From: Bradyrhizobium sp. CCGE-LA001
GTDB taxonomy: Bacteria > Pseudomonadota > Alphaproteobacteria > Rhizobiales > Xanthobacteraceae
Assembly (NCBI RefSeq): GCF_000296215.2
Contig: NZ_CP013949.1
Span: forward strand, 6,627,501 to 6,691,500
Reading direction: 5' to 3'
DNA: 64,000 nt
In this document: positions 1 through 8,636 of the stretch, piece by piece
Layout of the letters: each line of letters opens with the position of its first letter
Position numbering within the stretch: position 1 is the first letter of the stretch
Program-made: the position numbers and the translations under genes
The notes under the pieces: model-generated
Database searches by the model: none
What the model was told of the DNA's origin: nothing
Seen by the model: the letters and a program-made list of their open reading frames with translations, nothing else

Positions 1-328
1 GCCATTGAGAAGCTCGCCGGGCGCGCAGCAGGCGGGCCAGATATCCGGCGCGCGCCAGATTGATCCCGAAGCGTTCGTAGATCCGCGTTGCATCGGGCTG
101 CTCGTCGACGAATACTCCCTCATAAAATCGCGAGAGCCAATATTCGGTCTGCTGACTCTGACTCTCGAAGCGTTTGTCGCCCACGATCTATTCGAGCAAC
201 AACGTTGCGGCCAGCGGCTCAAGATTGCTTTTGAGGCTTTTCTTGACAGTCGGAGAAGCATCGTTGGAGAGAAGCGCTTGCGCCCGGTCCAGCAGCGCTT
301 TGCGGGCGTCGTCCTCCGGCTTTGCCAT
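1..328 (-). pseudogene. Unknown protein gene with in-frame amber, cut by window edge
   Basis: On the minus strand an ATG at 328 opens a frame that begins MAKPEDDARKALLDRAQALL and meets TAG at 190-188. The same frame then continues with IVGDKRFESQSQQTEYW to the window edge without another stop. Either there are two genes (46 aa, then a GTG start at 184) or one gene in which a Gln codon became TAG. The sequence reads smoothly across the stop (LAATLLLE-stop-IVGDKRF), so I favour one interrupted gene. I do not recognise the family. The C-terminal part is rich in aromatic and arginine residues. The 3' end lies outside the window. Confidence 0.45.
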
Positions 329-1004
329 GTTCGTCCCCCGGCCCCGACACGGCGGTCAAGTTCGACGCCGAGAATCGCGCAGCTACTACCATCAATGCGC
401 GAATCGCTAGCCTACAACCATCAACGAATCACCCGCAAGGGCTTCAGTACCTGATTCAGCAATCTGCTAATGTGACCGGTCGACGGAATTTGGGGAGGCA
501 AGCGCGCGAGCGTCCATCTCCCGGCAATAATGTTCGGTATGGTCCATACCCCGCCAGCCGCTGGAGGCGGCACAATGTCGATGTGAGGCGGGAGACCTGA
601 TTCCTTGGACCTGACGCGAGTCGTCAGGCTTGTCGCTGCGTCCTCTGCTCTCAGCATTCCGGCCGACGATGGCGGTCATCGGCAGAGGCCTCACATCAAA
701 ATAGCTGAGCATCTGCTCGGATACCAAGCTCCGCGGGCGCTTGATATATCCGACCTCGCCGCGATCCGGCGCGATTTGGCGCATACAAGCCGCATCCCGG
801 CGCCGAATGTAAGATAAGAGTGAAGAACGTCACTCCGAGCTTCCCAAAAATTTCGCTGCAAGAGAACAGTAGGACTGGGGAGAGCGAGCTCATGTACGGT
901 TCGTACGAAGGAATTTTAGAAATAGAAAAAGCTGCGTAAGTCGTTGTATCATCCGAGCACATTATCTAGTTGCTACCTTTAAGCGAACTCTTTTGGGGCT
1001 CAAT
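329..1004. other. Long stretch without a supported gene
   Basis: No open frame here resembles a protein I know, and frames on both strands are short and compositionally random. Near 895 the string CATGTACGGTTCG resembles the 3' strand of domain V of a group II intron, but the matching 5' strand and an intron ORF are absent. The stretch is probably eroded intergenic DNA left of the avidin gene. Confidence 0.4.
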
Positions 1005-1397
1005 ATGAAGAGATTTCTCGGACTTTTGCTTATCGCTCAATTCTTGTTTCTTTCCGGCGAGGTTATGGCGCAGGGGCTTCCTGCTCCCTCATACTGGAAG
1101 AACGAACGGGGCTCGGAACTGTTTATTTGGTCAGCTAATAACGGGGCAATACAAGGGACTTTCACAAATCATGCTCAAGGGTTTGCGTGCCAGGGCATTC
1201 CTTATCCTGCATCGGGAGCTGTTGGTCCAACTGGCTTGTATTTTGTTGTTACTTTTGCCCAATGCAATTCCTTTACTCGTTGGGTCGGAAAAACTAACGG
1301 CGCTCAAATGCCCACGTCATGGACGCTGTTCTACGTTGATAAGAACGGGAAGCCTAGCAAGTTGAAGGGCGCAGATATATTCACGCGCGTATGGTAG
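1005..1397 (+). CDS. Secreted avidin-family biotin-binding protein
   Basis: A 130-residue protein with a signal peptide (about 1-23, MKRFLGLLLIAQFLFLSG then VMAQ) and one avidin domain. Compared with streptavidin, the biotin contacts are visible: N33 and S37 in KNERGSEL (N23, S27), S89, T91 and W93 in NSFTRW (S88, T90, W92), W106 in TSWTLF (W108), and D124 in GADIFTRV (D128). Tyr43 is replaced by F53, Trp79 by a non-Trp residue, and there is no Trp where Trp120 would reach into a neighbouring subunit. Loss of Trp120 is typical of dimeric bacterial avidins such as rhizavidin. Two cysteines (62 and 87) could form a disulfide. The ATG at 1005 is preceded by a G-rich ribosome site; an in-frame TTG at 993 is less likely. 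Base composition is more AT-rich than the neighbours, suggesting separate acquisition. Role: presumably exported biotin sequestration. Confidence 0.85.
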   Translation: MKRFLGLLLIAQFLFLSGEVMAQGLPAPSYWKNERGSELFIWSANNGAIQGTFTNHAQGFACQGIPYPASGAVGPTGLYFVVTFAQCNSFTRWVGKTNGAQMPTSWTLFYVDKNGKPSKLKGADIFTRVW

Positions 1398-1479
1398 TTT
1401 GCAGCCCTCTGCCTCTCTTCTTTCGGCGACATCACAAGGTAACGATGGAGAGGCGCGTCACTTGCCCTCCCGCTTGCCC

Positions 1480-1742
1480 GCGCGGCGGCATAGGGGATCG
1501 GCTCCGCCTCCCGGATGCCGCCGGTCCGCCGCGCGGCCTCGACCCAGACCGAAATCGGGACCATGCCCTCGAAGAGAGTGCTCGATTCCCATATCGAATG
1601 GCAGGCGGACTGCCATCATCTCTGCCAGGCTGAACGACCCCAGTTCGGGTTCGCCGAGATCGGCCAGACCGAACGGCGTGTCGCCGTCGGAGTCGAGCTC
1701 GGTCCCAAGCCAGACGCCTACGTCGCGGGCGAAGCGCTTCAT
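1480..1742 (-). pseudogene. DUF2958 gene remnant, frameshifted
   Basis: Minus-strand frame from ATG 1742 encodes VGVWLGTELDSDGDTPFGLA, then PELGSFSLAEM and VRLPFDMGIE, the hallmark core of DUF2958, a small protein common on alphaproteobacterial plasmids. The expected C-terminus (SVWVEAARRTGGIREAE) continues in another frame from about 1560, so one frameshift separates the halves. The N-terminus is also shortened. It abuts an integrase fragment on the opposite strand, marking a recombination junction near 1745-1800. Confidence 0.7.
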
Positions 1743-1799
1743 GCCTTTGACTCCGTAGGGTGGCGACCTCGCGACGCGCGGAAAATCCAATCAACGAGC

Positions 1800-1915
1800 G
1801 TTGGCGCCGCGCCTGCGAGCAGCTTCATGACTACGTGATCTTCATGGCCAATACCGGCCAGCGTCCCGACGAGGCCAACCGGCTTGAATATCGTGACGTA
1901 ACTGTCGTCATGGAC
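1800..1915 (+). pseudogene. Tyrosine integrase internal fragment
   Basis: The plus frame encodes EQLHDYVIFMANTGQRPDE and LEYRDVTV, closely matching residues around the first catalytic Arg of the complete integrase at 37934-39160 (EQLHDLILFMSNTGMRPDE, LEYRDVTV). Only about 38 codons remain; the sequence then fuses into the methylase fragment that follows. It is a dead relic of a second integrase of the same family. Confidence 0.75.
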
Positions 1916-1922
1916 ATTGCCA

Positions 1923-4241
1923 ATGACGGAGGTCGCCCTCACACAATTCTACGGCATCGAGCTCACCGACTTCGCAACCGAAACCGCGAAGCTATCGCTG
2001 TGGATTGCCGAGTATCAAATGAACGAAATGTTCAAAGCGACGTTTGGCAAGGCACCTCCGGCTCTCCCGCTACGCGAAAGCGGTAACATCGTCCACGGCA
2101 ATGCCGCATTTGTCGACTGGACGCAGGTCTGTCCTCTGACCGATGATCGGGAAACGTATATCGTTGGCAACCCTCCCTACCTGGGACGGGCTGATCAAAC
2201 GAAGGAACAGAAGGCTGATATGGCGAAGATCTTCGCGCCTCTCGGAGTCAGCTACAAAAGCCTCGATTACGTCGCCTGCTGGTACGTGAAAGCTGCGCAC
2301 TACTGCAAATCAAGCAGAGCGCAGTGCGCGTTGGTTACAACAAACTCTATTTGCCAGGGGGAGCAAGTGGCCCTCCTTCGGCCCATCATTTACAAGAATG
2401 AGCTTGAGATCGGATTTGCCCATCAGCCGTTCAAGTGGCGGAACAGCGCGGCGAAAAATGCGGCTGTGACGTGTGTGATCGTCGGAATTCGATCAATTTC
2501 CGAGGCTAACAAGGTTCTGTATAGCGATGCTTATCACCGTCGGGTAACAAACATCAGTCCGTATCTTGTAGAAGGCGAGGATATCTTCGTTACGAAGAGG
2601 CGCGCTCCGATTTCCTTCGAGAAGGATATGACATTCGGCAGCATGGCCAATGACGGCGGCAATCTCCTTTTGTCCGCGTCGGAGAAAGACGAAATACTGG
2701 CTCGCTATCCCGAAGCTACGAAGTTCTTCAAGCGCCTCTATGGTTCGCAGGAGTTCTCCAAGGGCACCGAGAGGTGGTGTCTATGGATCGAGGATCGCGA
2801 CGTGGATGCTGCGGAGGAAATCCCTCCGATCCGCTCTCGCATAGAGGCAGTCAGGGCGGCTCGATCAGACAGTGATCGAGAGAGTACGGCTGAGCTCGCC
2901 GCGGTGCCCCATCGCTTTGCTGAAGTGAGGCATAAGGAAAGCGATGCAATCATTGTGCCCAAAAATACGTCGGAGCGGCGTTTCTACATCACAGCCGGTT
3001 TCATCGAGGCTGGAAGCGTCATCTCCGACCTGGCCTTTGCGGTCTACGATGCCGACCCGTACATCTTTTCGATCATCTCATCCCGGCTGCACTATGTGTG
3101 GGGAGCTTCGGTAGGCGGACGATTCAAGATGGACCCCCGGTATTCCAACACGCTTGTTTATAATACGTTTCCAATCCCGAAGCTCTCAGACGAACAGAAG
3201 GCGTCGCTCGAGGACCTTGCTGTGGAGGTGCTCGGCGCGCGCGAGACGCATCCCGGTAAAACGATTTCCTGGCTATATGATCCCGACAACATGCCGAGTA
3301 ACCGCCACGGTCTATTGGCGGAGGTGGCAACCAGCATGAAAGAGCCCGCAAGTGTCGATGAGATTCTCGACATGGATGACGACCTGCTGAGTTCTCCGAA
3401 CGACGATATCTTTACGATGAGGCACGCTCGGACCAAAGCGGCCCGACCAGATAAAGTATCGGAACGAAAGCCAGCCCGGGATTTTGACCGCTTCAAGCCA
3501 TTGTTTGATGAGTGTGTGGGCGATTTGGTTTCCGGCAAGCCCAAGAGCTTGAATTTTGCCAATGAGCAAGAGATCAATGCTGGTGAGTTCTTCATTCTGA
3601 ACGGTGTGATGGTCTATGTTGCGGAAGTAAACGACCCTCACTTCCGCAATGGAAAGCGAAATGCTTGTCTTCGCCTTATTCTCGAGAATGGCACTGAAGG
3701 GGAGGATCTTCTCAGATCTCTAGCCACCGAGCTTTATAAAGATCTGAGTGGCCGACGCATTTCCAGCGCCGAGGCGGGCCCACTTTTCGGCTCGCCATCT
3801 GAAGTGGAAAGGGTTTCGGCTCCGGCGAGTCGTATAACGGGCTGCATTTACGTGGTGAAGAGCCTATCTAACGCGTCTGAGATTGCTGAACTTGACGGGC
3901 GCCTCTTCAAGATTGGGTTCACGACCGGCTCATTCGAGGACCGCGTTCGGGATGCTAAAGATGACCCCACATTCCGCTTTGCACCAGTTCATCCGGTTAG
4001 AACCTACGACGCGGTGGACCTAAACACGGGAAAATTCGAGTACTTACTTCATAGGTTCTTCGCCGAGACGCGCCTCAACATTGAAATCAAGGACCGGTTT
4101 GGAAAGCCCTTCAAACCTAAAGAGTGGTTCCTATTGAAACTTCCCACGATTGAAGACGCCATCGCTATGCTTCTGGACGGCAAGATTCTCAATCAGGTGT
4201 ACGATGCCAAGCTTTGCCAAATTGTCCGTAGAAGTCTCTGA
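1923..4241 (+). pseudogene. 5'-truncated MmeI-like methylase fused to GIY-YIG (T5orf172) domain
   Basis: A long open frame of about 770 codons that lacks the N-terminal half of an MmeI-like (type IIL) restriction-modification enzyme. It enters at TQFYGIELTDFATE and keeps the methyltransferase motif NPPY (residues 83-86) and a target-recognition region through KMDPRYSNTLVYNTFPIP. The nuclease, the helical spacer and SAM motif I are missing. Near SWLYDPDNMPSN the MmeI C-terminus stops and a second protein begins (EILDMDDDLLS, DFDRFKPLFDECV, INAGEFFILNGVMVYVAEV), ending in a GIY-YIG/T5orf172 domain (IYVVKSL then LFKIGFTTGSFEDRV, to residue 772). In other genomes these two parts usually sit in separate neighbouring genes, so an in-frame deletion probably joined them. 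No native start is left; ATG 1923 or TTG 1917 could initiate. Methylation activity is unlikely; the GIY-YIG part could still fold. Confidence 0.75.
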
Positions 4242-4287
4242 AATCTTTCAACCCGGACTGCGCTGCAGGCACCTTGCGCCGCCCGAT

Positions 4288-6528
4288 TTATTGGTTGTTG
4301 ATTTCAATATCCTGGTTGATCACTGCACTCTCCACGAAATTGCCCAACATCTGAGCCGTCGAGTTGTAGATTGACGGCTCGTCATTCGGCCCACGCAGGG
4401 TAAGCACAAACGCTACTTCTTGTGCGCCGACATCGCTGTTGCTCTGCCAACCGAATTGGTACAGGTCGCGCGCGTACACCCGGGCGTAGAGGCGCAGTTG
4501 ATTGCCAGAGTAGGCCAAGCCGCCTCCCTTCGTGAAATCTCGACAATGCCTCCGTAGAGGCTGCCATTTCTTGAGGTTCTCGCGCGCATCGTTCTCGGGA
4601 AGAGTCGATTCCATCATCGAGCCCAACAAGGATTTCCACTCGCCGTTCTTTGCGGGCTGCTGAAGCGACGTCTCCAGCCGTGTAGCGAAGTAGTTGGTCT
4701 CGGCAAAGGGCGACACTACCGGCTTGAGTACCGCAGTCAGGGTCGCGCGCCCAAGCAGCTTGCCGTTGTGCACCATTTCCGGCGGAATTGGGATTCCGGT
4801 CCAATAGTAAGCAACTCCTGGCAGCAGTTGAGCCGTCCATGTGAGTGCAACGGTTCCGGGAGCACAAGACCACGGCATCGTGCCGTGATAGGGTGTGCCC
4901 CATCCCAACTGAGGATGATGTTCTTCGAGCTCACTCGCGCTTACCAAGAGTGCTTTGACGAGATCGGGGGTCGGATTTCGTAGGTTTTCAAACGTGTGCG
5001 CAGCAAGTGACGACACCAGTGCGGTCGGATAGCTGCTGCCGACGTCAGTGACGCCGCCAAGCATCCGGAGCTGCGAGAACCAGGACACGTCCGGCCTGAG
5101 CATCCCGTCAGGTCCCGGTCCTCCGAGACAACGGGGGCAGGGGTCGGCAGGACCGCCGTTTGCATCCGCCTGACGACCGCCCACCACAATCGCAGCTTCG
5201 CAGTCTGCTGGCGGTTCGGGGCTGGTACCCCCAGAGGCAGCCACGTTACCGACCGAGACGACCGGCAGAACGCCGAAGTGTCGGCTCAAAACCGTCAGTT
5301 CGTGACCGAGAAGGCTTACGGTCTCGGGATCATCTCCAACTTGGTTTGCCGAGATGTTCCAAATTTTCGTCTCCGGATGTGCCCTCATCGCCGCAGCCAG
5401 GTGGTCAATAAGATCCTGTTCGTCGACTCTCGCGTTGGTGTTGCGCGCAGGAACCGCCTGCACGGTTCCGATACGGCAATTTAGATCCGGCAGCAGACGG
5501 TTTGTATTCCAGGCATGGCCTTGAACAACTAGCGAGCTGATAGCGCTGCCGTGCCTGCGGTCGGCCTCTGCATCGGTCACCAGCTTAGGCGCACGCCACG
5601 CTTCTGCTGGGGCGTAACTTGGCGCATGCAAGCCGCCGTCTACAACGCCCACGATCGGTGCATTGTCCAGGTCAACTGGAATCGCGGGATGTGTCCCTTC
5701 GCCGGGGGCCGCAACCCGAACCGTGCGGACGGGGTCAACCCTATAAGACGCCCCGGAAGCAAGCAGCGCTCCAAGCGCCTCGCGGGAGGCGATACGAACG
5801 GTGCCTCGTCCGACACCGGTGTTACGATAATTCCGCATCGCGCGCGCGATACCTGACTGACGCTGAGAGGTCAGATCGCGCGAACCCGTTGTGTCAGGGC
5901 CAGACAGAAGCCTTACACTAGGGAAGCTCGGCAAGAGGATTTGTTGCCGCGAAAGTAGATCGACACGTTCAAGCAAGACCTCTCGGGCTTGAGGTGTACG
6001 AAAAGGCGCCAGCCACACGACAAATAATCGTGCCCCGTCCTCCTCGGGGGCCGCTTGCCAAAGGTCGTCGATCGTTCGACCGCGTATCCTGTCTGCTGGT
6101 GTGAACGACGAAAGGCTTTCAACGCGGGATATGTCGGCCTGGACGGGGTAATTGACGGGATGCTCGATTGCCCTCGCGAGATGGTCGAGCCGCTCCAGAT
6201 CAGCCTCGATAAGGTATCCTCCGCGGTACGGGGCAACGAGACGGCAGCCGTTGACCGGGCTAAATAGGTCATCGGGTGTGTGGGTGGGTGCCAATGAGTC
6301 CTCTGAGAACATGCGCACCACGAGGTGCGTTGTTCCGGCAAAGGACGGCAACGTACTCCGCGAGCTGTACAAGCTTCGCGCTGATGAGGAGAGAACGCGC
6401 TGCTGGGTTGGGAGCCGCGCAACCACGACGCTTCGCTGGCTCTTGCCGCGCGCGGTTGGGGCTTCCGGTTTAGGCTCCATCTGCAAGCTTAAAACCGGGT
6501 TCAGAAGCGGAGGCGCTCTATCAGCCAC
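4288..6528 (-). CDS. ietS: Subtilisin-like serine protease of ietAS pair (IetS-like)
   Basis: A 746-residue S8 peptidase. The catalytic residues are visible: Asp297 in VGVVDGGLH, His326 in RRHGSAISSL, the oxyanion Asn428 in SVGNVAASG and the nucleophile Ser499 in VGSSYPTALVSS. About 280 N-terminal residues precede the protease core without a signal peptide, so it should act in the cytoplasm. GTG 6528 is chosen because an AGGAGG site lies 8 nt upstream inside the end of the ATPase gene, only 3 nt away, so the two are translated together. The AAA+ATPase/subtilase pair matches ietAS, known as a plasmid-maintenance pair from Agrobacterium Ti plasmids and later as an anti-phage system. The protease is the presumed effector, held or aimed by the ATPase. 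The frame is intact and complete. Confidence 0.85.
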   Translation of the reverse strand: MADRAPPLLNPVLSLQMEPKPEAPTARGKSQRSVVVARLPTQQRVLSSSARSLYSSRSTLPSFAGTTHLVVRMFSEDSLAPTHTPDDLFSPVNGCRLVAPYRGGYLIEADLERLDHLARAIEHPVNYPVQADISRVESLSSFTPADRIRGRTIDDLWQAAPEEDGARLFVVWLAPFRTPQAREVLLERVDLLSRQQILLPSFPSVRLLSGPDTTGSRDLTSQRQSGIARAMRNYRNTGVGRGTVRIASREALGALLASGASYRVDPVRTVRVAAPGEGTHPAIPVDLDNAPIVGVVDGGLHAPSYAPAEAWRAPKLVTDAEADRRHGSAISSLVVQGHAWNTNRLLPDLNCRIGTVQAVPARNTNARVDEQDLIDHLAAAMRAHPETKIWNISANQVGDDPETVSLLGHELTVLSRHFGVLPVVSVGNVAASGGTSPEPPADCEAAIVVGGRQADANGGPADPCPRCLGGPGPDGMLRPDVSWFSQLRMLGGVTDVGSSYPTALVSSLAAHTFENLRNPTPDLVKALLVSASELEEHHPQLGWGTPYHGTMPWSCAPGTVALTWTAQLLPGVAYYWTGIPIPPEMVHNGKLLGRATLTAVLKPVVSPFAETNYFATRLETSLQQPAKNGEWKSLLGSMMESTLPENDARENLKKWQPLRRHCRDFTKGGGLAYSGNQLRLYARVYARDLYQFGWQSNSDVGAQEVAFVLTLRGPNDEPSIYNSTAQMLGNFVESAVINQDIEINNQ

Positions 6529-6531
6529 AGG

Positions 6532-7641
6532 CTATTCCTCCTGTTTGAAATATTGATAGACAGCTTGGCGGGTTACGCCGAGCAAACGCGCAATATTGGC
6601 TGCGGAAACCTTTTCTTTCAATCCCTGAGCGAGTTGCTTCTTCTGCTCCGGTTCAAGCGCCGTGCGTTGCGGCATTGAAGACCCACCGGCCCTGAAGTTG
6701 AGAATGGCCAGCGCAACCGCTCCAAAGTCGATATCCCGCTTGTCGAGTAGCGCGTGTCTCCGCGCCGTCAGCGCGATTGTCTCTATGTCGGCGCCGGATA
6801 ACCCCTCTGACAGAACAGAAAGGGGATCAGCGATTTGCTCGCCGTCCTTATCCTCAAACAGGAAGTGCTTCCAAAGGTCGGCGCGCACCTCGACCTCCGG
6901 TGGGCCAAATTCGATTTTGTAGGGAAAGCGGCGCCAAATAGCTGGGTCGAGCAAATGAGCATGGTTTGTAGCCGCAACAACGACCGCGTGCGGATCTAGT
7001 GAATCGAGACCCTGAATGACGGTATTTACCACCCGCTTGAGCTCACCGAGCTCGTTCCTATCGTCCCGAAGCTTGGCGATGGCATCCATTTCGTCCAGGA
7101 ACAGCACCGCATTCCTAGAAGGCACGAAGTCGAAGACCGTCCGGATGTTCTTGCCGGTATCGCCAAGTAGTGACGTAATCACGGAATCAAGACGAACCAC
7201 GTAGAATGGTCGCCCGAGGCTTGCGGCGATGTGACCGGCGAGCAAGGACTTGCCCGTACCGGGAGGACCAGACAGCAGAAGATTGAGGCGAGAAGCGAGA
7301 CCTTTGGCGCTAAGCTCGTCGACGTGTTGAACATCCGTGAGGAAATCGCGGAATACTCGATTTCCTGCTTCATTAAGAAAAATCGGATTATCGGGCCACG
7401 ACTGCTCTTCAACGAGAGGCAGGCGCGATTTTGAGTCGACCGGAAGTGTCTCCACGTATCCGGACGCCCTGAGGGGCACTCCACGCTTGCGAACAAGCGC
7501 CCTCAACTCTTTAGCAGCGGCCTCATTGCCAGCCTTTGCAAGCTCGCGCGCGAGGTTGCCCGCGATACGACGCACTCGGGTGTAGTCGGCCGAGAGAGCC
7601 GCATCCGTCAGTTCAATGAGGTGTTTGGGGTCGAGGGGCAC
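6532..7641 (-). CDS. ietA: AAA+ ATPase of ietAS pair (IetA-like), with C-terminal HTH
   Basis: A 369-residue AAA+ protein: Walker A GPPGTGKS (125-132), Walker B FLDEMDAIAK (181-190), sensor Asn in VVVAATNHAHLLDPAIWRRF, and an arginine-containing second region. The last 27 residues (VSAANIARLLGVTRQAVYQY) form a helix-turn-helix, so the protein may also bind DNA and control its own promoter. The GTG start at 7641 has a GGAGA site 7 nt upstream. It lies directly before the protease gene. In ietAS systems the ATPase is thought to restrain or direct the protease; that part is from the family, not visible here. Confidence 0.85.
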   Translation of the reverse strand: MPLDPKHLIELTDAALSADYTRVRRIAGNLARELAKAGNEAAAKELRALVRKRGVPLRASGYVETLPVDSKSRLPLVEEQSWPDNPIFLNEAGNRVFRDFLTDVQHVDELSAKGLASRLNLLLSGPPGTGKSLLAGHIAASLGRPFYVVRLDSVITSLLGDTGKNIRTVFDFVPSRNAVLFLDEMDAIAKLRDDRNELGELKRVVNTVIQGLDSLDPHAVVVAATNHAHLLDPAIWRRFPYKIEFGPPEVEVRADLWKHFLFEDKDGEQIADPLSVLSEGLSGADIETIALTARRHALLDKRDIDFGAVALAILNFRAGGSSMPQRTALEPEQKKQLAQGLKEKVSAANIARLLGVTRQAVYQYFKQEE

Positions 7642-7693
7642 GCTGTTTCTCCACTTTTTTAGTTGTCCATACTTGTAAACCTATTTTGTCTAT

Positions 7694-7723
7694 TTGACAA
7701 GTGACATACTATTATTGTAAAGT
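7694..7723 (+). promoter_or_regulatory. Probable promoter of the ubiquitin-like operon
   Basis: In the 112-bp gap between the divergent ietA and ubiquitin-like genes, TTGACA (7694-7699) is followed 18 nt later by TAAAGT (7718-7723), about 31 nt before the ATG at 7754. The surrounding AT-rich stretch contains ACTTGT (7671-7676) and ACAAGT (7697-7702) as an inverted pair, a possible operator shared by both directions and a candidate target for the IetA C-terminal HTH. Confidence 0.45.
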
Positions 7724-7753
7724 ATCCCATTCAAACTGACAAAGGACACGAAC

Positions 7754-8281
7754 ATGTTGCAAAATCAAGAAATTAACCCTCACGGCCACCCCCACCCGGG
7801 CAGTTTTCAGATTCTGGTGGCTGGAACTGACCTCCAGTTCCGCCCCCTGACGCTGACCGATCCGGAGCCCACCGGCCGTCAGATCATCGACGCGGCGGGT
7901 GGACGCCCTCCCGAAGAGTACGCAGTGCTTGAGTGGCTCGCCGATGGCTCCCTTGAGCGTCTTCGTCTCGATGAGACGACCGATCTGCGTAAGCCGGGCG
8001 CGGAACGATTCATCGTCGCAAAGAGCGACCGCGAGTACCGCTTCGAGATCGACGGCAAGGATCAGGAATGGCCGGAGGCAACCATCACTCGTGAAGTGCT
8101 GCTCAAGCTGGCCGGTCAAGATCCGACGCAATTCTCGGTCTGGCAGGAGTTCAAGAACCAGCCCGACAAGGAAGTGCTAGCCGGTCATCCCGCGAACCTT
8201 GCCGAGAAGGGCGTCGAGCGCTTCTACACGGTCATGAAACACACCACGGAGGGCAATCATGGCAGTCCTTCCCATTCGTGA
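7754..8281 (+). CDS. Two-domain bacterial ubiquitin-like protein (multiubiquitin family)
   Basis: A 175-residue protein with two beta-grasp ubiquitin-like repeats: about 17-84 (FQILVAGTDLQFRPLTLTD to FIVAKSD) and 86-166 (YRFEIDGKDQEW to FYTVMKH). It heads an operon with E2-like, JAB-E1 and DUF6527 genes, so it is the modifier of a bacterial ubiquitin-like conjugation pathway (multiubiquitin group, related to Bub/Bil operons). The C-terminus reads KHTTEGNHGSPSHS; in this family TTEG is the usual end, so eight residues would have to be trimmed to expose the glycine, a job for the JAB domain downstream. The ATG at 7754 follows an AAAGGA site. The 3' end overlaps the next gene by 23 nt. Confidence 0.85.
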   Translation: MLQNQEINPHGHPHPGSFQILVAGTDLQFRPLTLTDPEPTGRQIIDAAGGRPPEEYAVLEWLADGSLERLRLDETTDLRKPGAERFIVAKSDREYRFEIDGKDQEWPEATITREVLLKLAGQDPTQFSVWQEFKNQPDKEVLAGHPANLAEKGVERFYTVMKHTTEGNHGSPSHS

Positions 8282-8636
8282 CCGCAATTACCTGACCGAA
8301 CGCGGCCTCGCGTTCGAAGAGGTCGACGGCAGCGAAAAGGGCGTGATCTTTCGGGATTACGTCCTTCCCGTCGGGCGCTTCGATCAGGCCAAAGCTGACA
8401 TCCTGGTTCTTCTGCCACCCGGATATCCCGACGTACGACCCGACATGTTCTTCGCGATGCCCTGGATCAAGCTTTCCAGGTCTTCGCAGTATCCGCGAGC
8501 CGCCGATCAGGCCCATGATTATCAGGGCCGCCGCTGGCAGCGCTGGTCGCGGCATAACGATCAGTGGCGGCCGGGCGTCGACGGAATCTGGACAATGCTC
8601 CGGCGCATTGACACAGCACTGGAGGCAGCGGCGTGA
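8259..8636 (+). CDS. Prokaryotic E2 family E protein without cysteine
   Basis: A 125-residue protein of the Prok-E2_E type: the core VLLPPGYPDVRPDMFF is the E2 beta-meander and proline loop, followed by the family signature RWQRWSRHNDQWRPGVDGIW. The protein contains no cysteine at all, so it cannot form the usual E2 thioester; His and Ser/Thr residues of the WSRHN region are the only candidates for chemistry. It overlaps the ubiquitin-like gene by 23 nt and the next gene by a GTGA junction, so it is translated as part of a tight operon. Role inferred: scaffold or noncanonical transfer factor for the ubiquitin-like protein. Confidence 0.8.
   Translation: MAVLPIRDRNYLTERGLAFEEVDGSEKGVIFRDYVLPVGRFDQAKADILVLLPPGYPDVRPDMFFAMPWIKLSRSSQYPRAADQAHDYQGRRWQRWSRHNDQWRPGVDGIWTMLRRIDTALEAAA

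Noticed and set aside
880..925. Group II intron domain V-like string CATGTACGGTTCG
   Set aside because: Only the 3' strand is present; there is no pairing 5' strand, no intron ORF and no boundary sequences.
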